Source of the DNA: Baylisascaris procyonis
Taxonomy: Eukaryota > Nematoda > Chromadorea > Rhabditida > Ascarididae
Assembly: GCA_037389465.1 (NCBI GenBank)
Contig: JAZARR010000008.1
Coordinates: forward strand, 744,001-808,000
Direction: 5' to 3'
DNA: 64,000 nt
In this document: positions 24,650 through 37,771 of the stretch, piece after piece
Layout: each line of letters starts with the position of its first letter
Position numbering within the stretch: position 1 is the first letter of the stretch
Program-made: the position numbers and the translations under genes
Notes under the pieces: generated by a model
What the model was told of the DNA's origin: nothing
Databases searched by the model: none
What the model saw: only the letters and a program-made list of their open reading frames with translations

Positions 24650-24674
24650 ATTTGCATGCAAATTGCATGCAAAT
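24650..24674. promoter_or_regulatory. Palindromic POU/octamer-type site plus a second octamer
   Basis: ATTTGCATGCAAAT at 24650-24663 is a perfect palindrome made of two opposed ATGCAAAT octamers, followed directly by another ATGCAAAT at 24667-24674. It lies about 97 bp upstream of the hydrophobic ORF starting at 24553. Octamers are the classical target of POU-domain factors. Function here is inferred from sequence only. Confidence 0.4.
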
Positions 24675-24941
24675 TACATATAACTCTTCCATTAGCAACG
24701 TTCATAATCATATTCCACCAACATGTGACAAATTCACACTTCATTTACTAGGGTGGAGTGCAATCAGCCCTGTAGTGAGGTCAAGTAAATAAACTATTCC
24801 GCATCAGATTCATCACGTGTCAAACGATCATCAACAGAGTTATGATAAATGAACTGCAAATTTAACGTCCAATGTGAATTTAAATGAAACACTTTTCGAA
24901 GCAACTCATATTCCGAAGATGATGCCTGAAAGATTTTCAAC

Positions 24942-24960
24942 GACAGACAGACAGACAGAC
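24942..24960. repeat. (GACA)n microsatellite
   Basis: Nearly five uninterrupted GACA units in intergenic sequence. Confidence 0.9.
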
Positions 24961-25981
24961 AAACAAATTGAGTACATAAGCAACATTCATATCGCATTAA
25001 CTGTCTAATAACATTTGAAAGAAAAAAAATAATGATAAGTGCTAGTGAAAATAGCTATCCACCATTTGCCACTCAATAAATGCCCTCACACTGGGATAAT
25101 ATCATTTAGAATCGAAGAGTCAATAATTTGGCACTATTGGATAATCAATTCATAATCCACATTTTAAATTTTATTACTACAAAATCCTTCTTTTCATAAA
25201 TATTTTAGAAATACTAGTCGAGGAAACACAATTACGATAAGGAAGAATTGACTAGAATATTGTACATGATGTGATTTATCCCTGATTCAGGATATCCAAC
25301 TAATCTTTCATCCCTCAAATTGCATAAGCAAGATGAATAAAAGTGTGAAATACGGAAAAGAACACTTAGACGACCAGCAATTCATTTAAACTGGCGAGCA
25401 CACATAGACAATTCACAAGATACACAATGAAAAAAAAATATCCCAGCGTATTCACTACAAACATCACCATTACTCAAAAAAAAAAAGAAACACAGCAATA
25501 TAAAACACATATTGCAACCTAGACCATTCGTCGAATGTGTAATTAAATCACGGCCTTCATTGAATAGTCTACTTCTATCATTTAATAACAAGAGGTCTTC
25601 GAACAGAATTTTTGAAATATTTGGGTTGATCAACTTAATTTGTTCTCTGAAAGTGCTCGACCATTCTTCCTCCAACCTAACGACTTAATATTGAATGGCC
25701 AAATTTATCAACGTGGACTCGCCAATGCATCGCCTTGCGGAAGATGCTCGCTCATTAAACCAATCGAAGAGTTCGAAAACACTAATTACGAGGCGTCATT
25801 GCATTGAATATTACTACAAAAAAATGAAAGAGAAAATGAGGAGAGCAAGACACAATTACTGACTACTGTCAGTGACAGCTCATGAGTATGCTTGCTGTAA
25901 CTCAATAAAATTCAGCGTTGACCAAGCCATCATCCTATATCTGATGAAGTGATGAAACAACTCAACGCTGCTTTGGCAATG

Positions 25982-28900
25982 TTAGACGACCGCCTTTGTG
26001 ACCCGTCGTGTTCCCCTTTGTGGAGGTCCAGGTGGCTTCGCAAAACCCTTATCGCGAATCTGTGATGGCGGATGAACATGATCCAACAAGATGTCGTACG
26101 AAAGCACCTCTTTACTATCGATCTCCACCTGCATAGTCATAATATTACTTTCTTCTGCAAATAAAACTTGTGGCTATAATAGTCTTACACTCCGCTACTC
26201 TTCATTATTTTTTTGTTTCGAAACATCGAACAGTACCTCTCAAGCTAATATATCTATAAAATAGATATTAACTTATCAACGGTTCACAATAATGCGCAAT
26301 TTGATGGGCAACAAATATTTCAAATTATTCTATCCATGCAAGCGTTCGGTCCGGTAATAGGAACTGCAGAAATGGTGACAACTTCTCTGATATGCTTTGC
26401 CACTTCATTCAACCATCCTTTTATAAAATGAAACACAATCGGTGTTAAGTGTCCTTATTTTAAATAGATGTTTACACATATATAAGTATCCACAACTCGC
26501 TTCAAAGCTGGAGGCATATGGGGCGCAGGTCACGCAAGCGTCACGCAAGCAAATTTCGTAACTCTGGTTTCATTAGCTCCCGAGTGGGAACAGCGCTGGG
26601 CAAACAGACATAGACAGACACCTACATATATAAATAATCACAGCGTTGCTAGAATGTGCTGAATCGTAGTATGAAAACAAAGTATCAAAAATCACTCCTT
26701 TTAAATCTCATCACTTCTTCAAGAAATGGTGAAGAGTAAAAATATAAGATAATAAAAAGGAAAAGAGGCTCATTATTAGCACCTGAAGCTTCGCCAAATT
26801 ACACATGAAGCATCGTATGGGATGTTTGAAGTGGAGACAGCAATTGCTGATTCAATATTAACGCGTATTTAGACATCGAAAGTTTTTACAGTGGCTTAAA
26901 ACAGCGACGATATACCTTCTTGTCGGGTTGTAGGTTACAATTTTGGAGGACAGTCTGCAAGAAGGGCTGCTTGCAACTCGAATACAGCATTCGCTCTTTT
27001 ATAGTGCATCCTGACGATGGCATTGAATAGATGAAAACTGAAATGTTTCAATAGGAATATGAACAGCAATTGAGCGGAAATAGAAGAAATAAACGAAAAT
27101 AACGTGTAAGTCAATGTTATAACAAATATTCAACGTTATAGTTGATATTGTCTATTTTCGTTATTCATCTCCTCGAACGCTCTGAAGGTACTTTGTTTCA
27201 AAAAAAAAAAAAAAACAACAACAAAAAAACAGATGTATACGAAGACAGTCAAAAGATGAGGAGAATATTTTTAAAGAGTGCTTTAGTATAACCTCGAGGA
27301 GATACTCTAATAACCAAAAGGTTATATTGAACATTGATGATGAACGGGTTGTATAATCCTCATGCTCAACGATCTTTTCTATGCGACATTGAGAAAATTG
27401 CCTTCAAGAGAAAATATCGCATTTTACAAGAATGCCCTTATAACGTTGATAAAAAAACGAATCCCCGACTTATGATAATCATGCCCTTATCACAACCTGT
27501 ATACACTCGAAGTTGTTGACACTAGCCAAATGGAAAGCTAACAAATGGTTTCCCACAATCCACAGTGCAAAACTTGCGAAACTGAAGAAGTTTCTATTAT
27601 GAGGGCTTTTATTCTAGGTTATATGGTAGAACGGGCACCGATTTCGCTATTGTAACATTAGGGAAGTGCAACTACATAAAAAAAGCCAAATAATATAAGC
27701 GCTGACTTATCGACTCATAATGTTGGTTATTGTAATCGTGTCTGAAAAGATAGAAGCTGTATCGTGGCTTGTCTCGCGGTATTGCCTAAAACATATGCAA
27801 AATTAAGACGCATATTGGGGACGTTTACGATCAGATGGAGAGTCATAGAGGTGATAATGGTACCACAGTGCATGGTACAAGTGAATTCGCTCTCAAATGA
27901 TGCCAAGAACCACCCCCCCCCTCTGAAAATCGATAACTGAAGTATGTTCAACACATGAAAACAATCCCAACAACCGTTTCCTATGAATTTCTTCAATCAT
28001 TTCCCTCTTCCTTTATTCCAACAAAACGTTATTACAACATCAATAATCAAATACAAGTAACGGCAACAACAACATTACCCTATGAGACCAGCTATGTACA
28101 CCATCTTGATGTTTGCTGTATTTACGTTCTGCAAATCTCAACAGAACATTGTCATTGTCAGTGATATTCCTAAACTAGTTATTACTAAATTATACTTTTC
28201 TATCAGTATTTCTCATGTCAACAAATTATGTTTTGTGATCTGCAAAAGTGAAATGAACTATGCCTTTGAATTATATTCCCACTTGCAATCCTTTCAAACT
28301 ATGCTCTTCTACATCACATAATCGGTTATAATCCACATAAATCATTCTGTTTCAATAGTTGACTAATTTATGCCGATAAACTGCATAAAGTCATCGCGAG
28401 AAAATATAATATGTTCTTTAAAATTTTAATATACTTCATATAGGAAAGTGAAAAAGCTGTTGTAGAGACCACAAATATCGCATATTTCATGAAATTAGTA
28501 CCACATTGCACATATCACGTGATTTTATTTTCAACTGATATCTCGGATGGGACACCCCATCAACCAAATATTATTGCGATTCTCAGAAACCGCAATCACT
28601 TGAAATCAGGTGAAACAGTTAAAGGCTTTTGTTAACCTTTTCACAAAAATTTCCGCCTTCAATAACGACGGAATCTAAACAAAACGCATATGGGTAAGTT
28701 ATGCAGCAATAAATACAGACTGAAAAGTGGGGAAACGCACCGCTGTGAGCTGATCGGGAGGAAGTTGCTCTTTCTTTGCCTCGAGTTTTATTGCTTCATT
28801 CAGCGTATCCACCGACAACTGTACGAAGTCGATTTGGCGAGCGGCTAGCTTCCTTAATTCAGCCTCCCCATCTTGGTCAATCGGGAACATCACTCCTCAA

Positions 28901-31900
28901 AACGAATATCTACCATTAAAAGCGATCGGTTCCAACAAATGAATTAAAAATATGGTTGCATATAGATGCAAGCTCTTCCACAAAAAAAAAAAAAACATCT
29001 TCGAATAAATGACTCCAAGCACTGAAACTCAATAAGAAAAACATTTTCAAGTTCATGGAAATTGCCATCACAGAAATTCAAATAACTTGAGCGCTCAAAA
29101 GCAAAACAAAGGACGCATTAGAGAACCTGGCATAACACAAGTTTTTGCAGTCCGGATCATCAAACCAACCAACTTCTTGAACTGACACTAGACAATAATA
29201 TGTATCAATAATGACAATAACTTCATCAAATCGATCGATTATGGAAATTTTTAAGAAATTTTTTTACTTGTTCCCGACGTTATTCAACAAATTGTGAAGC
29301 CTCTATTCGTATGCAAATTTCGGCCACCTCAAGTGCTTATTGAACCTTTTAAAGATCAAGCTACAAGTCGGCATATTAAGCCATCCTTTTCATAAACTGA
29401 ATTCACCAAACTGCGCCAGCCAGCTTCGGTAACTCCCAAGGTGACCTAATAAAAGACATATAACCAAACCATATGTACACATACAGACCATATTGCGACA
29501 ATATGCTGGGCAAAATACAATTTTATGACAGCGCATAAATCACGATTTATCGAGAAATGCAACCACGAACCACTCAAATTATCAGTAAACAGCCCGCCCA
29601 CATGACCTCTACAAAATAAAATCGAAATGGTCACGCTACAAGAAGAGTTCATTATAATTGCATCAGCACAATCAACATTTTCTCGTCCCATCTTCGTCTG
29701 ACTATATGGTGGATTTTCATCACATTCATGCGTATAGTTAAGAATATGGAATGCTAACATTCATCGATAGCCGATTCATAATACCTTTAAGAGTTTGAGC
29801 GGCGATTGCAGATGGCAGATTAATTTTCTGATCGCGATACGCGTTCTCCATCTCCTTTTCCACTTCCGAAAGTGGTGCTGGCTCCTCTTTGGAATGTAGC
29901 CAACGTTCGAATGCCTCTAGACTCATATCGTTCTTATTGGTCACGTGATATTCGTACCTGAAAATCACCATGCGCTATTTCATTTCATATATAAAACTTT
30001 CCCAGTGAAAATAATAGTTGAAGTAAATTTCCCTTATACTATTATTGTTTGCATCAACAAATTGGCAAAAACCTTCAACGAACATAATCATATTAAGCGT
30101 CCCACAAGGAGACAACATATTTGAACAGTGTAAATGGACGGTTAGACATTTGAATAATTGTCTTTTTCGTGTAAACTGTCATAACAAATGAATATATATC
30201 TTTATATATCGTAAACAATTTTTCATTGGTGTATCGTCTAACATATACTTTCTTCGAATTATATAAAAAATGCCACTCACGACAAAGTGAATGCCAACTT
30301 TGTCTAGCAATAATTGCCAACACCATCAATGCCTAGAATGAGATAGAAATCATAACGGATTTCCATATTCCCATCACAGCCATTTAGATGAAATGTTTTG
30401 CAAAGAAGTGATAGATATCAAAAACATCCTACTTGATATATGACTGTCCAAATTCGGCCTTGAAAGTCGCTCGAGTGGCTGCGACAAGCATCTTCTCTCG
30501 AACGGGAGCTCTATCATCAGCAAAACTGAAAGAATGCAAATGTCCGCTGTCAAATGCTGTGCTGAAAAAACTATAAACGAACATTATAAACTTTCTTAAA
30601 TACATTGACTGATGTCTATTAACGAAAATGCACAACTTGTAATATTTTTTTATCACATTTGTTTATCATATCTGCATTATCTTCGATCATTTTTTAATCT
30701 TTCACCTATTCATAGATTTGCAAAAAATCTACCCGAGAATTGGAAATTTTGCTTTAAGGCTTGCAAAAACCTACCCAGGAAATAGACATGCTGCTCTATA
30801 AGTGGACAGGGCGAAGAGATTCAAATCAAAGATGCATTGCAAAGGTTTTCTTCCGAGATAAAACACTATTAGGCAAAGGATAAAGATTAACACATGTGGA
30901 AATAACAAAAGAGATCTGCATTGGTAGCAGTAACTCTGAGTGACAATACATTCGGCCTCAACAGCTGTTACAATATATAAACACTTAATGTCGAGCAGAA
31001 CATCGGCGCTGTAATTATTCCAACTTCGCTCACTTTTTTATTCTCTACAATAGAGTGGATAATTCAGACAACTCACCTATCGACTTCATGAGCATGGATT
31101 TGTTTAAAAGGAACGAGTGTCTAAATTTGTTCTCTACAAGCATATCACAACTGTCTTTATATCATACGTTAGGTTGAATATGTGTCATGTATTGCAAAAT
31201 TTAAGAACAAAAAGGAAGCATGAGATAATACGAAGCAAACAACGCGCAACTGAGTACCACAACCCGGAGGAAGTTTCAGAGATACAAAAAAAACAGAAAT
31301 ATTTCAACAACTTCCCTCTAAATATGTTCATAGTGTAGAAGACGGAAAGTGAGTATTTCCATTTCGATGTATGGAATTATAATAATAAACACTTATAAAT
31401 ATATTTCATGCGTATCCTCAGTATAAATAACCGTCATAAAGAAACAGAAAGAGTAAATATGCACTACAATCAAAAGATTTTTCGCTCGGATCTTTGATAA
31501 AATGATGAGTCACGCTATCATTGATAATGCCCTCGATAACTGCTGCATTCCTTATCAAAGAATGACAAAAAAAAGGTGAAGAATAAGCCGACACAACATG
31601 CATTATTGCAACCCACTCACCTGACTAATAATTTCCAAAAATTGCCAAAAAGCAAGATAAAGTGTTCATATTTTATCAGATTTGCATCAGTTTCGATCAG
31701 CATAGTCCTGATTGATGTAGGCGAATTCTTTAGCATTTTCGATGATGAATGGGTATGATATCTGGCATAAGTGGTCATCTATGAGTGGTCATCATGTCCA
31801 CTTTAGTGGATTTTGAATTAAAAGTAGGAGGCGCAGACATAAAACATGCAAACATATATGCATAGACATTACATTCCAATAACTTTTTTTTTCCTTTTTT

Positions 31901-34900
31901 TGCATAACCACTTTGCAGGAGAGTATAACAAATGTAGAAAAAGTTGAATTAATGCAGCCATATGTGCTTTTGCAATTGTTTATTAATAGCTACGATTTGC
32001 AGCGCTATATATAGCACTAGAATGGTTGCTGTTCTCAATTTCGACACATATAGATCCCCTAAGATTTGCAAGCATTAGAAAATTTCCCCCACTAAAACGA
32101 ATGCTAGCAGTGATAACGCAACAAAATTTTATCTTATAACGCCCCCTCTCTTTATATATTCATTGCACAATTTTGCCGTTTACAAACTGATGGAAAGATG
32201 TTTGAATTAATGCAGCACATGCATAATTCTGTTGACCGGGTGCAGAGGAAAGGTGAAGATTACTGGTGATACCAAAGATTTAATGAACACAGCTCGGCCT
32301 TTTTCCCCCGCAAACCCCCAAAATGCATTTTAAAATTTAGAATTTCTTGTAAAGATAAGTCAAAAATATGGTTGGTGAGCAAATGTATACCTCCTCTTCC
32401 CATTTTCTGATTAGATTTCGTCTTAAATTTGAGTAAAGAACTTAGAGATGGCATTCTTCAGTGGAACAAATTGCTAGTGGTCGATTCAACGAAATTATAG
32501 AAGCATTAAAGAAAAATTTCAGCTCTATTCAAACCACTGATATTACATCCAAATGCCAGGTATTCTCTTTTTTTTCCATTATGCTCAATTATAAATTAAA
32601 TATTAATGAAACATTAAAATTTCATTTCCCACTTCAATGAATTATTTTTATTTCGAAGCATATAAAGTGGAAATTTGAGCACAATAATAATGATGAGAGA
32701 ATATGAGAGTGAAGCAAAGAATCGCTTTAAAGGCAACGATTAGTGACCTTAAGAAGGCACAAAACATTCCCTATAAATCTTATAATTGATCGAATTCCTA
32801 TTCGATCGTCAATTTGCCCATTTTAACCCCAATTTTACTCTTAAAATGCGAACGCACTAAATGCGAATTACGATGAATTAACTTCCAATGTGACATTCAT
32901 AGAGAAGATGAGTGCTGATTTAGTATAAAAACAATATTGTTCAACAAATCTTTGAAAATTTTAACCCAAATTATATGCTTAAAATTGGCGTTAAAAGAAA
33001 AGGATTTTAGAAATGAAATGAAAGATGCCGTTGGATTGATTATGAAATAAACAATTGAATTGTGCAAAAGTATTTCAATAAAATAGAGAAAATAAAAATA
33101 TGAAAGTATTCCATTTAAATAAAACAAAAATCAACTTATTTCAGCAAAAAAAAAAAAGAAAAAAGGATAGAAAGTAACCTAATTAGGAGCCAACTGGATG
33201 GGGAGTCGAGTCGAAATAGAATGAAGCATGGCTCGAACGAGTCAACACATTCGGGGAGGCTTTTCTTCCAGTCGGCTCTCCAATCCGTACTACCTCTGTC
33301 ATCATAGTTGACGCGCAGCTGCTCTGTAATCAAATCCACTATGCATTCAATAATGCCTAATACTACAACAAAAAAACGGTAGAGATTGCAAAGAAGAATA
33401 AAGTATTACAATTACTATCATAAACTGCCAATTATTACTAAATAATATAGGCCATTTTCAAGTATACAATTGAAAGGATAAAAATTAGAAAAATTTTAGT
33501 AAGAAGTGATGGCACAATATCCACTTCTCGGTGCATAAATTCAAATAAGCGATAATAATAAAGCGCATAATTTTCATAAAATACACCAACTGTATAATAA
33601 CAATATAATAATATCAACTTTAAGCTTATCAACTTTAACTTTAAATCATGAATAAAAGCAAACAATTATGCAGCAAAAGATATTTAAAAAATCGCTAATA
33701 TAATGCATCGAGGGGTACTCTATTTAAAAAAAATAGCATTAGCTATATTTCTTTAAATTGCTAAATGATAATTCTGAATGAGATGATGCATCAAATCGTT
33801 ATCATTTTCGATAAAATAATAAAAAAGAATGACATTTACCGTTTTTAACGACAATTTTAGCGAGTCGAATTTTACCCAATTTGCATTGATTGAAAAATTT
33901 TAGAAGATGGTCATCTGCTGAAATTAACGATATGTTTTATCACAACAATAGATGTTTAATTGCAATAAAATTTACTATCACTCTCGAATAAAATGTTGTT
34001 GCTGTTATTTTACTTTACTACTTGTTGTGTGCAATGTAGTAGTATTACTAAATACCTGTTCTTAGCTCATATCTATTTGTTAGAAGATCTGCGCTTCTTA
34101 AGGTGAGCGAATATTGTTTCGTGAAAAAATGCCGATTACGCATATTTGAAAGCAATAATATTATACTAGCAATAACGATTTGAAAATTCAAAAATTAAAG
34201 ATCAAGTGCTAAATACAACTTAACAACTGATGATAAAGGTAAAGGATATAGCACTCCTTTTGGCTGAGTCAATAATTCCTCATGTAAATCATACTTATCA
34301 ACCGCCGATATTCCATTAGTTTTTTAACGGGTGGTAAATGGTTAATTTAAGTGCTAAATATATCGCTCTCGCAGAAAATCAGTTTCGATAAATATCAAAC
34401 AATTGTTGAATGCATCGAAAATAAATTTTGAGGTCTCGTTTTCGGGTAGTATCAGCAGCTTATGGATCCAAAAATTGGCGTGAAACGAACTGAGTTCCAG
34501 ATTTATGCTCACAGACGTCATTAACTTCATAGACAAATTTCAGTCAAAATTTGAAACAAAACGTGAGTCCCTAAAAGTGAGCTTAGTGATAAAACCAACC
34601 TCACCATCAATTCTAGAACGAGATCCTGAACTGCGCTCGACGATACCCTTGTATTCTCTCAAATATATGCGGGAACGTAGCGAAAGAAGCGGCGTGATAA
34701 ACAAACATGTCACCCTCCACTTTTATATGCAAATTTTATGAGTTTATATGCAAATGGCTGCGAAGTTTATATGCAAATCACCTACTCGAATATCCTCGAA
34801 TTGACAGATATTCGGTCTAACTGCCTTATCGGACCATTAAGCACTAATATGCAATGAATAAATAAAAAGAAAGGACGTAAGACAAACCAACCTCGAATGC

Positions 34901-34916
34901 CCGTCTGACAGGCCAT
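25982..34916 (-). CDS. twf: Twinfilin, 9 exons, 338 aa
   Basis: Actin-monomer-binding and barbed-end-capping protein with two ADF-homology domains, acting in the cytosol. Exons: 34892-34916, 33840-33917, 33179-33323, 30433-30525, 29785-29957, 28741-28895, 27707-27785, 26916-27037, 25982-26128. Together they give 1,017 nt with every junction in phase. The N-terminus MACQTGIRADDHLLKFF matches MSHQTGIRANEELLKFF of vertebrate twinfilin. ADF-H1 contains FILFRLDS, WLLISFADDRAPVREKM and ATRATFKAEFG. The linker ends QTLKG. ADF-H2 contains MFPIDQDGEAEL, DFVQLSVD, AIPRDKPRYSFYLF, FIYSMP and IKERMLYSSCK. The tail FAKPPGPPQRGTRRVTKAVV is the basic segment that binds capping protein and PIP2. Length is close to the family norm of about 330-350. 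Exon 1 is only 25 nt and was fixed by the protein match and phase. It is nematode twf-2-like; the exact ortholog name is inferred. Confidence 0.94.
34722..34778. promoter_or_regulatory. Three evenly spaced TTTATATGCAAAT octamer motifs in twinfilin intron 1
   Basis: Identical 13-mers TTTATATGCAAAT occur at 34722-34734, 34743-34755 and 34766-34778, 21 and 23 bp apart (about two DNA helical turns). They lie within 200 bp of the twinfilin start codon, in its first intron. Each contains the POU octamer ATGCAAAT. An intronic enhancer is inferred. A short degenerate tandem duplication is the alternative. Confidence 0.45.
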
Positions 34917-37771
34917 CCTCCGAGCCACAATGGCTGCGCACAGCACACCACTGCTGCTTGCCCTTAGTCTATGCGTCTCTGTCGTTCTCTTCACTCACTC
35001 TCTTCTCTGTTGTTCTCGCGTTACGCATCCACCTATACTGCCATATCTATACCGCGTCGATGCTATCGATGACGTGGACCCTCCACTTCAGTGATCGCCA
35101 GGCTACTGGCATTAGTTTAGCAAGAAGAGTGTTGACCATCACTCAGCATATGTTAAACAAAGTCGACACGATCCCACAACTTACATAGTCCTGTTTTTTA
35201 GCTCCATAAATTATGGAGTCAACTCCGACTTATGCAGCTATTTGTTCGAAGTGGCGAAAAGATAATTTCAAGTGGAACTCTTTAAATTTTCAGAGGACCA
35301 TCATAACATCGGTCCCTTATGAGCGAATAGGTCAATGAAAATGCATACGGCCCATCCTGCCGTGTTTTCCCATTTGCTTTATTCGGCACTTATTTTTTTC
35401 GCCGCAAAAGTTCTCTCCTAATGCGAGACTGTAATGGAACATTTCATCAGGTCTGAGTTAGCCATATGAGAAACGCTACTGAGGGCAGCGAATTTCGAAT
35501 AACGATGAAATAAATAAGTGATCGTTTCCTCTTATTTAGACTAAGGTTTTTGTCGAATTCCTGAATCGATAGTCACTAAATTCAAATGATTTTTGGGTTT
35601 TCGAATCCGGTTTTGAAGCTTCGAAAGTGTGTGTATCTGTGCTATGACTGAATTGCAGTCGGAATGTTGTTTATTTTTTAATTTTTTATTTTTTTTTAAA
35701 CGCCTAAGTAAGCAACCAAACTTGACACGAATGTTTTTCCAGTGACAGTTTTCTGCAAAGAGTGTATATTTTCATGCAGAAAATATTACTTCTTGCACAA
35801 ATTAATGCGTCATTTCGTCGGCGTTTCACTATGAAACGGCAACCTATCAGTCAACTAACAGTTAACATTTCATAGTGACTGACACCATTTTATTTTAAAA
35901 TACACCTTTCTCTGCACGCTTCTTTTGTAGTCTGATCTTTACATCGCGTCACTTTTGTAGCTTAATCTAAATGCTACTTTGTCCTATTTAGCGTATTTGT
36001 GATATATACGCAAGCAATATAAAATGAAAAAAAAAAACAGTGATTGGTTGATATTCGTTGCTTTGTGGAGTGGGTATTTTCCTCTTTCTTCGTGTTTTTG
36101 TTTACTTTCTTGTTTATATTTTTTTCTAAATCGGGGCATTTAAGTGAATAAATAAATTCATATAAAAATGATTTCTTCGCAATGATGCATTTTTTCAATA
36201 GCGAATCGGCGAAAACGAATATGTTTGAGCAAAAGGAAGTGGAGAAAGGAGCCAGAAGAATAGGCATGGTATGTAAGGCTAGCCTGAGACGGAATCGCGA
36301 CGATGCAACAGGATTGATGTGTCCATAGACTCATCTCGGCTTCCAGACTGTTCTTTAGGCCGAAAGGGCCTACGTGCAGCCGTTGGAATCCGCAAGGAGA
36401 TCGGCGGCAGCATGATACACTACATGACATGACCATGCATAGAGATACTTCCATTGGTGAGGCGATTCAGCACATTATATATATTTACATATATTTATGC
36501 GCATAAAAAGTTATGTGCATATATATAACTAAATGAGCCAAGCGTTACCTACTTATTAGCAAAGCGAAAATTCTTAAAAACAGGTTTTGGATGCGATCGT
36601 TAAAGCCATTCAAAGATATGACAGACTCACGATACGACGATGCACCTGAGATACGAGTTTAAAATACGCTTCCTGCTTTGATGTGATCAAACAATCGATG
36701 AATTCTCTCTAAAGTAGACAACTTTAAGGGTAGAATTTATTTGTTTTTTTTACAAGCATGGTCATATGCACAATGACATTGCAACGAACTATTGCAGAAG
36801 CAAACATAGCTATTCTCGAAGTGTAGAATATTTACCCACAGAGGCATCCAACTTGCGTCATTTTTTTCTCGGGAAATCCCGCAATTTGCAAAAAAAAAAA
36901 CTTTCTACTCAATAAAACAATATATCGAGAAAGAAAATAAAAATGTGCAACAAATTTCAAATTCGTTGTGAAAAAAAAAGAATAATTCAATAAGAAACCG
37001 AGAAAATAGAGGGTGTCTTTTTGCAATATTGTTGGGTAAAAATTTGAAAATACGGGAAATATTTACTTTATGGGGATGCTTAAGGAGGAACATTCCCTTA
37101 TAGGTGGGGAAAATATTCCCATATGGGAAAGGAAAACAATTCTGTCAATATGTGTTTGCTACCTGCTTCATTGCCTTAAAAAATAGCAGATCATTTTCAG
37201 ATTTCTTAAACCCTCTGAAACATTGAAATGCTATTCGAAGGGATTAACCTTGATCTTGCACTCATTTCGCATTTACACTAAACATTAAATGATATATTAA
37301 AATGGCAATGATCGCTTTTAGACAAAGATGAATAATATAATTCATTCATTTTTGCATATATAATTCAAAGGGATAATCAAAAATGTTCACGAAAATCTCC
37401 GATTATCATCAACGAAACAACAATAGCGATCATCACTTCTACGATACAACACCAAGCATATTTGCTAATAATAAAAATGCGTAGTGTTGCATAAGAATAT
37501 CATTTCACCCTCATTGCAATTGACCACTTTATGCGGTCATTTATCTACTCAAACAATCATCCTTATCGCGTTAAAATCAGCATAATTTTAAAACGTCGGA
37601 TATTTGAAGAGACCGTTTAAATACAACAGCACATCATTAAATGTGACCAACTGACCATCAAGTGACCAGAAATTGTGACATTCTGCAATGCGAGATTAAA
37701 TGCAACAATGACCAGAACTGAGGACAACGAATATGAAAAAAAAAGAATATAAATAGAGGTGATTTATATCG
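34917..37771. other. Intergenic region between twinfilin and the K-Cl cotransporter
   Basis: The first 300 bp right of the twinfilin ATG is less AT-rich and is the expected promoter side. The remainder is AT-rich, apart from a GC-richer island at about 36.25-36.45 kb that carries the 98-codon ORF listed separately. No exon of either neighbour, no RNA gene and no transposase was recognised. Confidence 0.55.
36158..36454 (-). CDS. Hypothetical 98-codon ORF, cysteine-rich N-terminal half
   Basis: Uninterrupted ATG-to-stop frame beginning MEVSLCMVMSCSVSCCRRS, with eight cysteines in the first 55 residues or so and a hydrophobic/basic C-terminal half. The 5' part lies in a local GC-rich island, unlike the flanks. 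No family recognised and no clear signal-peptide cleavage motif. ORFs of about 100 codons arise by chance in a 64-kb AT-rich window, so this is only a candidate. The island could instead be a regulatory element or non-coding RNA. Confidence 0.18.
   Translation of the reverse strand: MEVSLCMVMSCSVSCCRRSPCGFQRLHVGPFGLKNSLEAEMSLWTHQSCCIVAIPSQASLTYHAYSSGSFLHFLLLKHIRFRRFAIEKMHHCEEIIFI

Larger units (their letters stand above)
22825..25981. other. Intergenic region between the tolloid-like gene and twinfilin
   Basis: It holds the 5' side of the tolloid gene: 22.83-23.5 kb is relatively GC-rich and likely contains the promoter and any 5' UTR. An AATAG|T site 18 nt upstream of the tolloid ATG could serve as a leader splice site. 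It also contains the broken coding-like stretch (23580-24553), a palindromic POU-type site (24650-24674) and a GACA microsatellite (24942-24960). The AT-rich sequence 25.0-25.98 kb is the twinfilin 3' flank, with no exon I can support. Confidence 0.55.

Noticed and set aside
25382..25675. 97-codon minus-strand ORF just 3' of twinfilin
   Set aside because: No family match and poly-Phe runs from A tracts. Twinfilin already has its stop at 25982.
34354..34536. Candidate second twinfilin exon
   Set aside because: Its translation does not match twinfilin, whereas 33840-33917 fits in sequence and phase.
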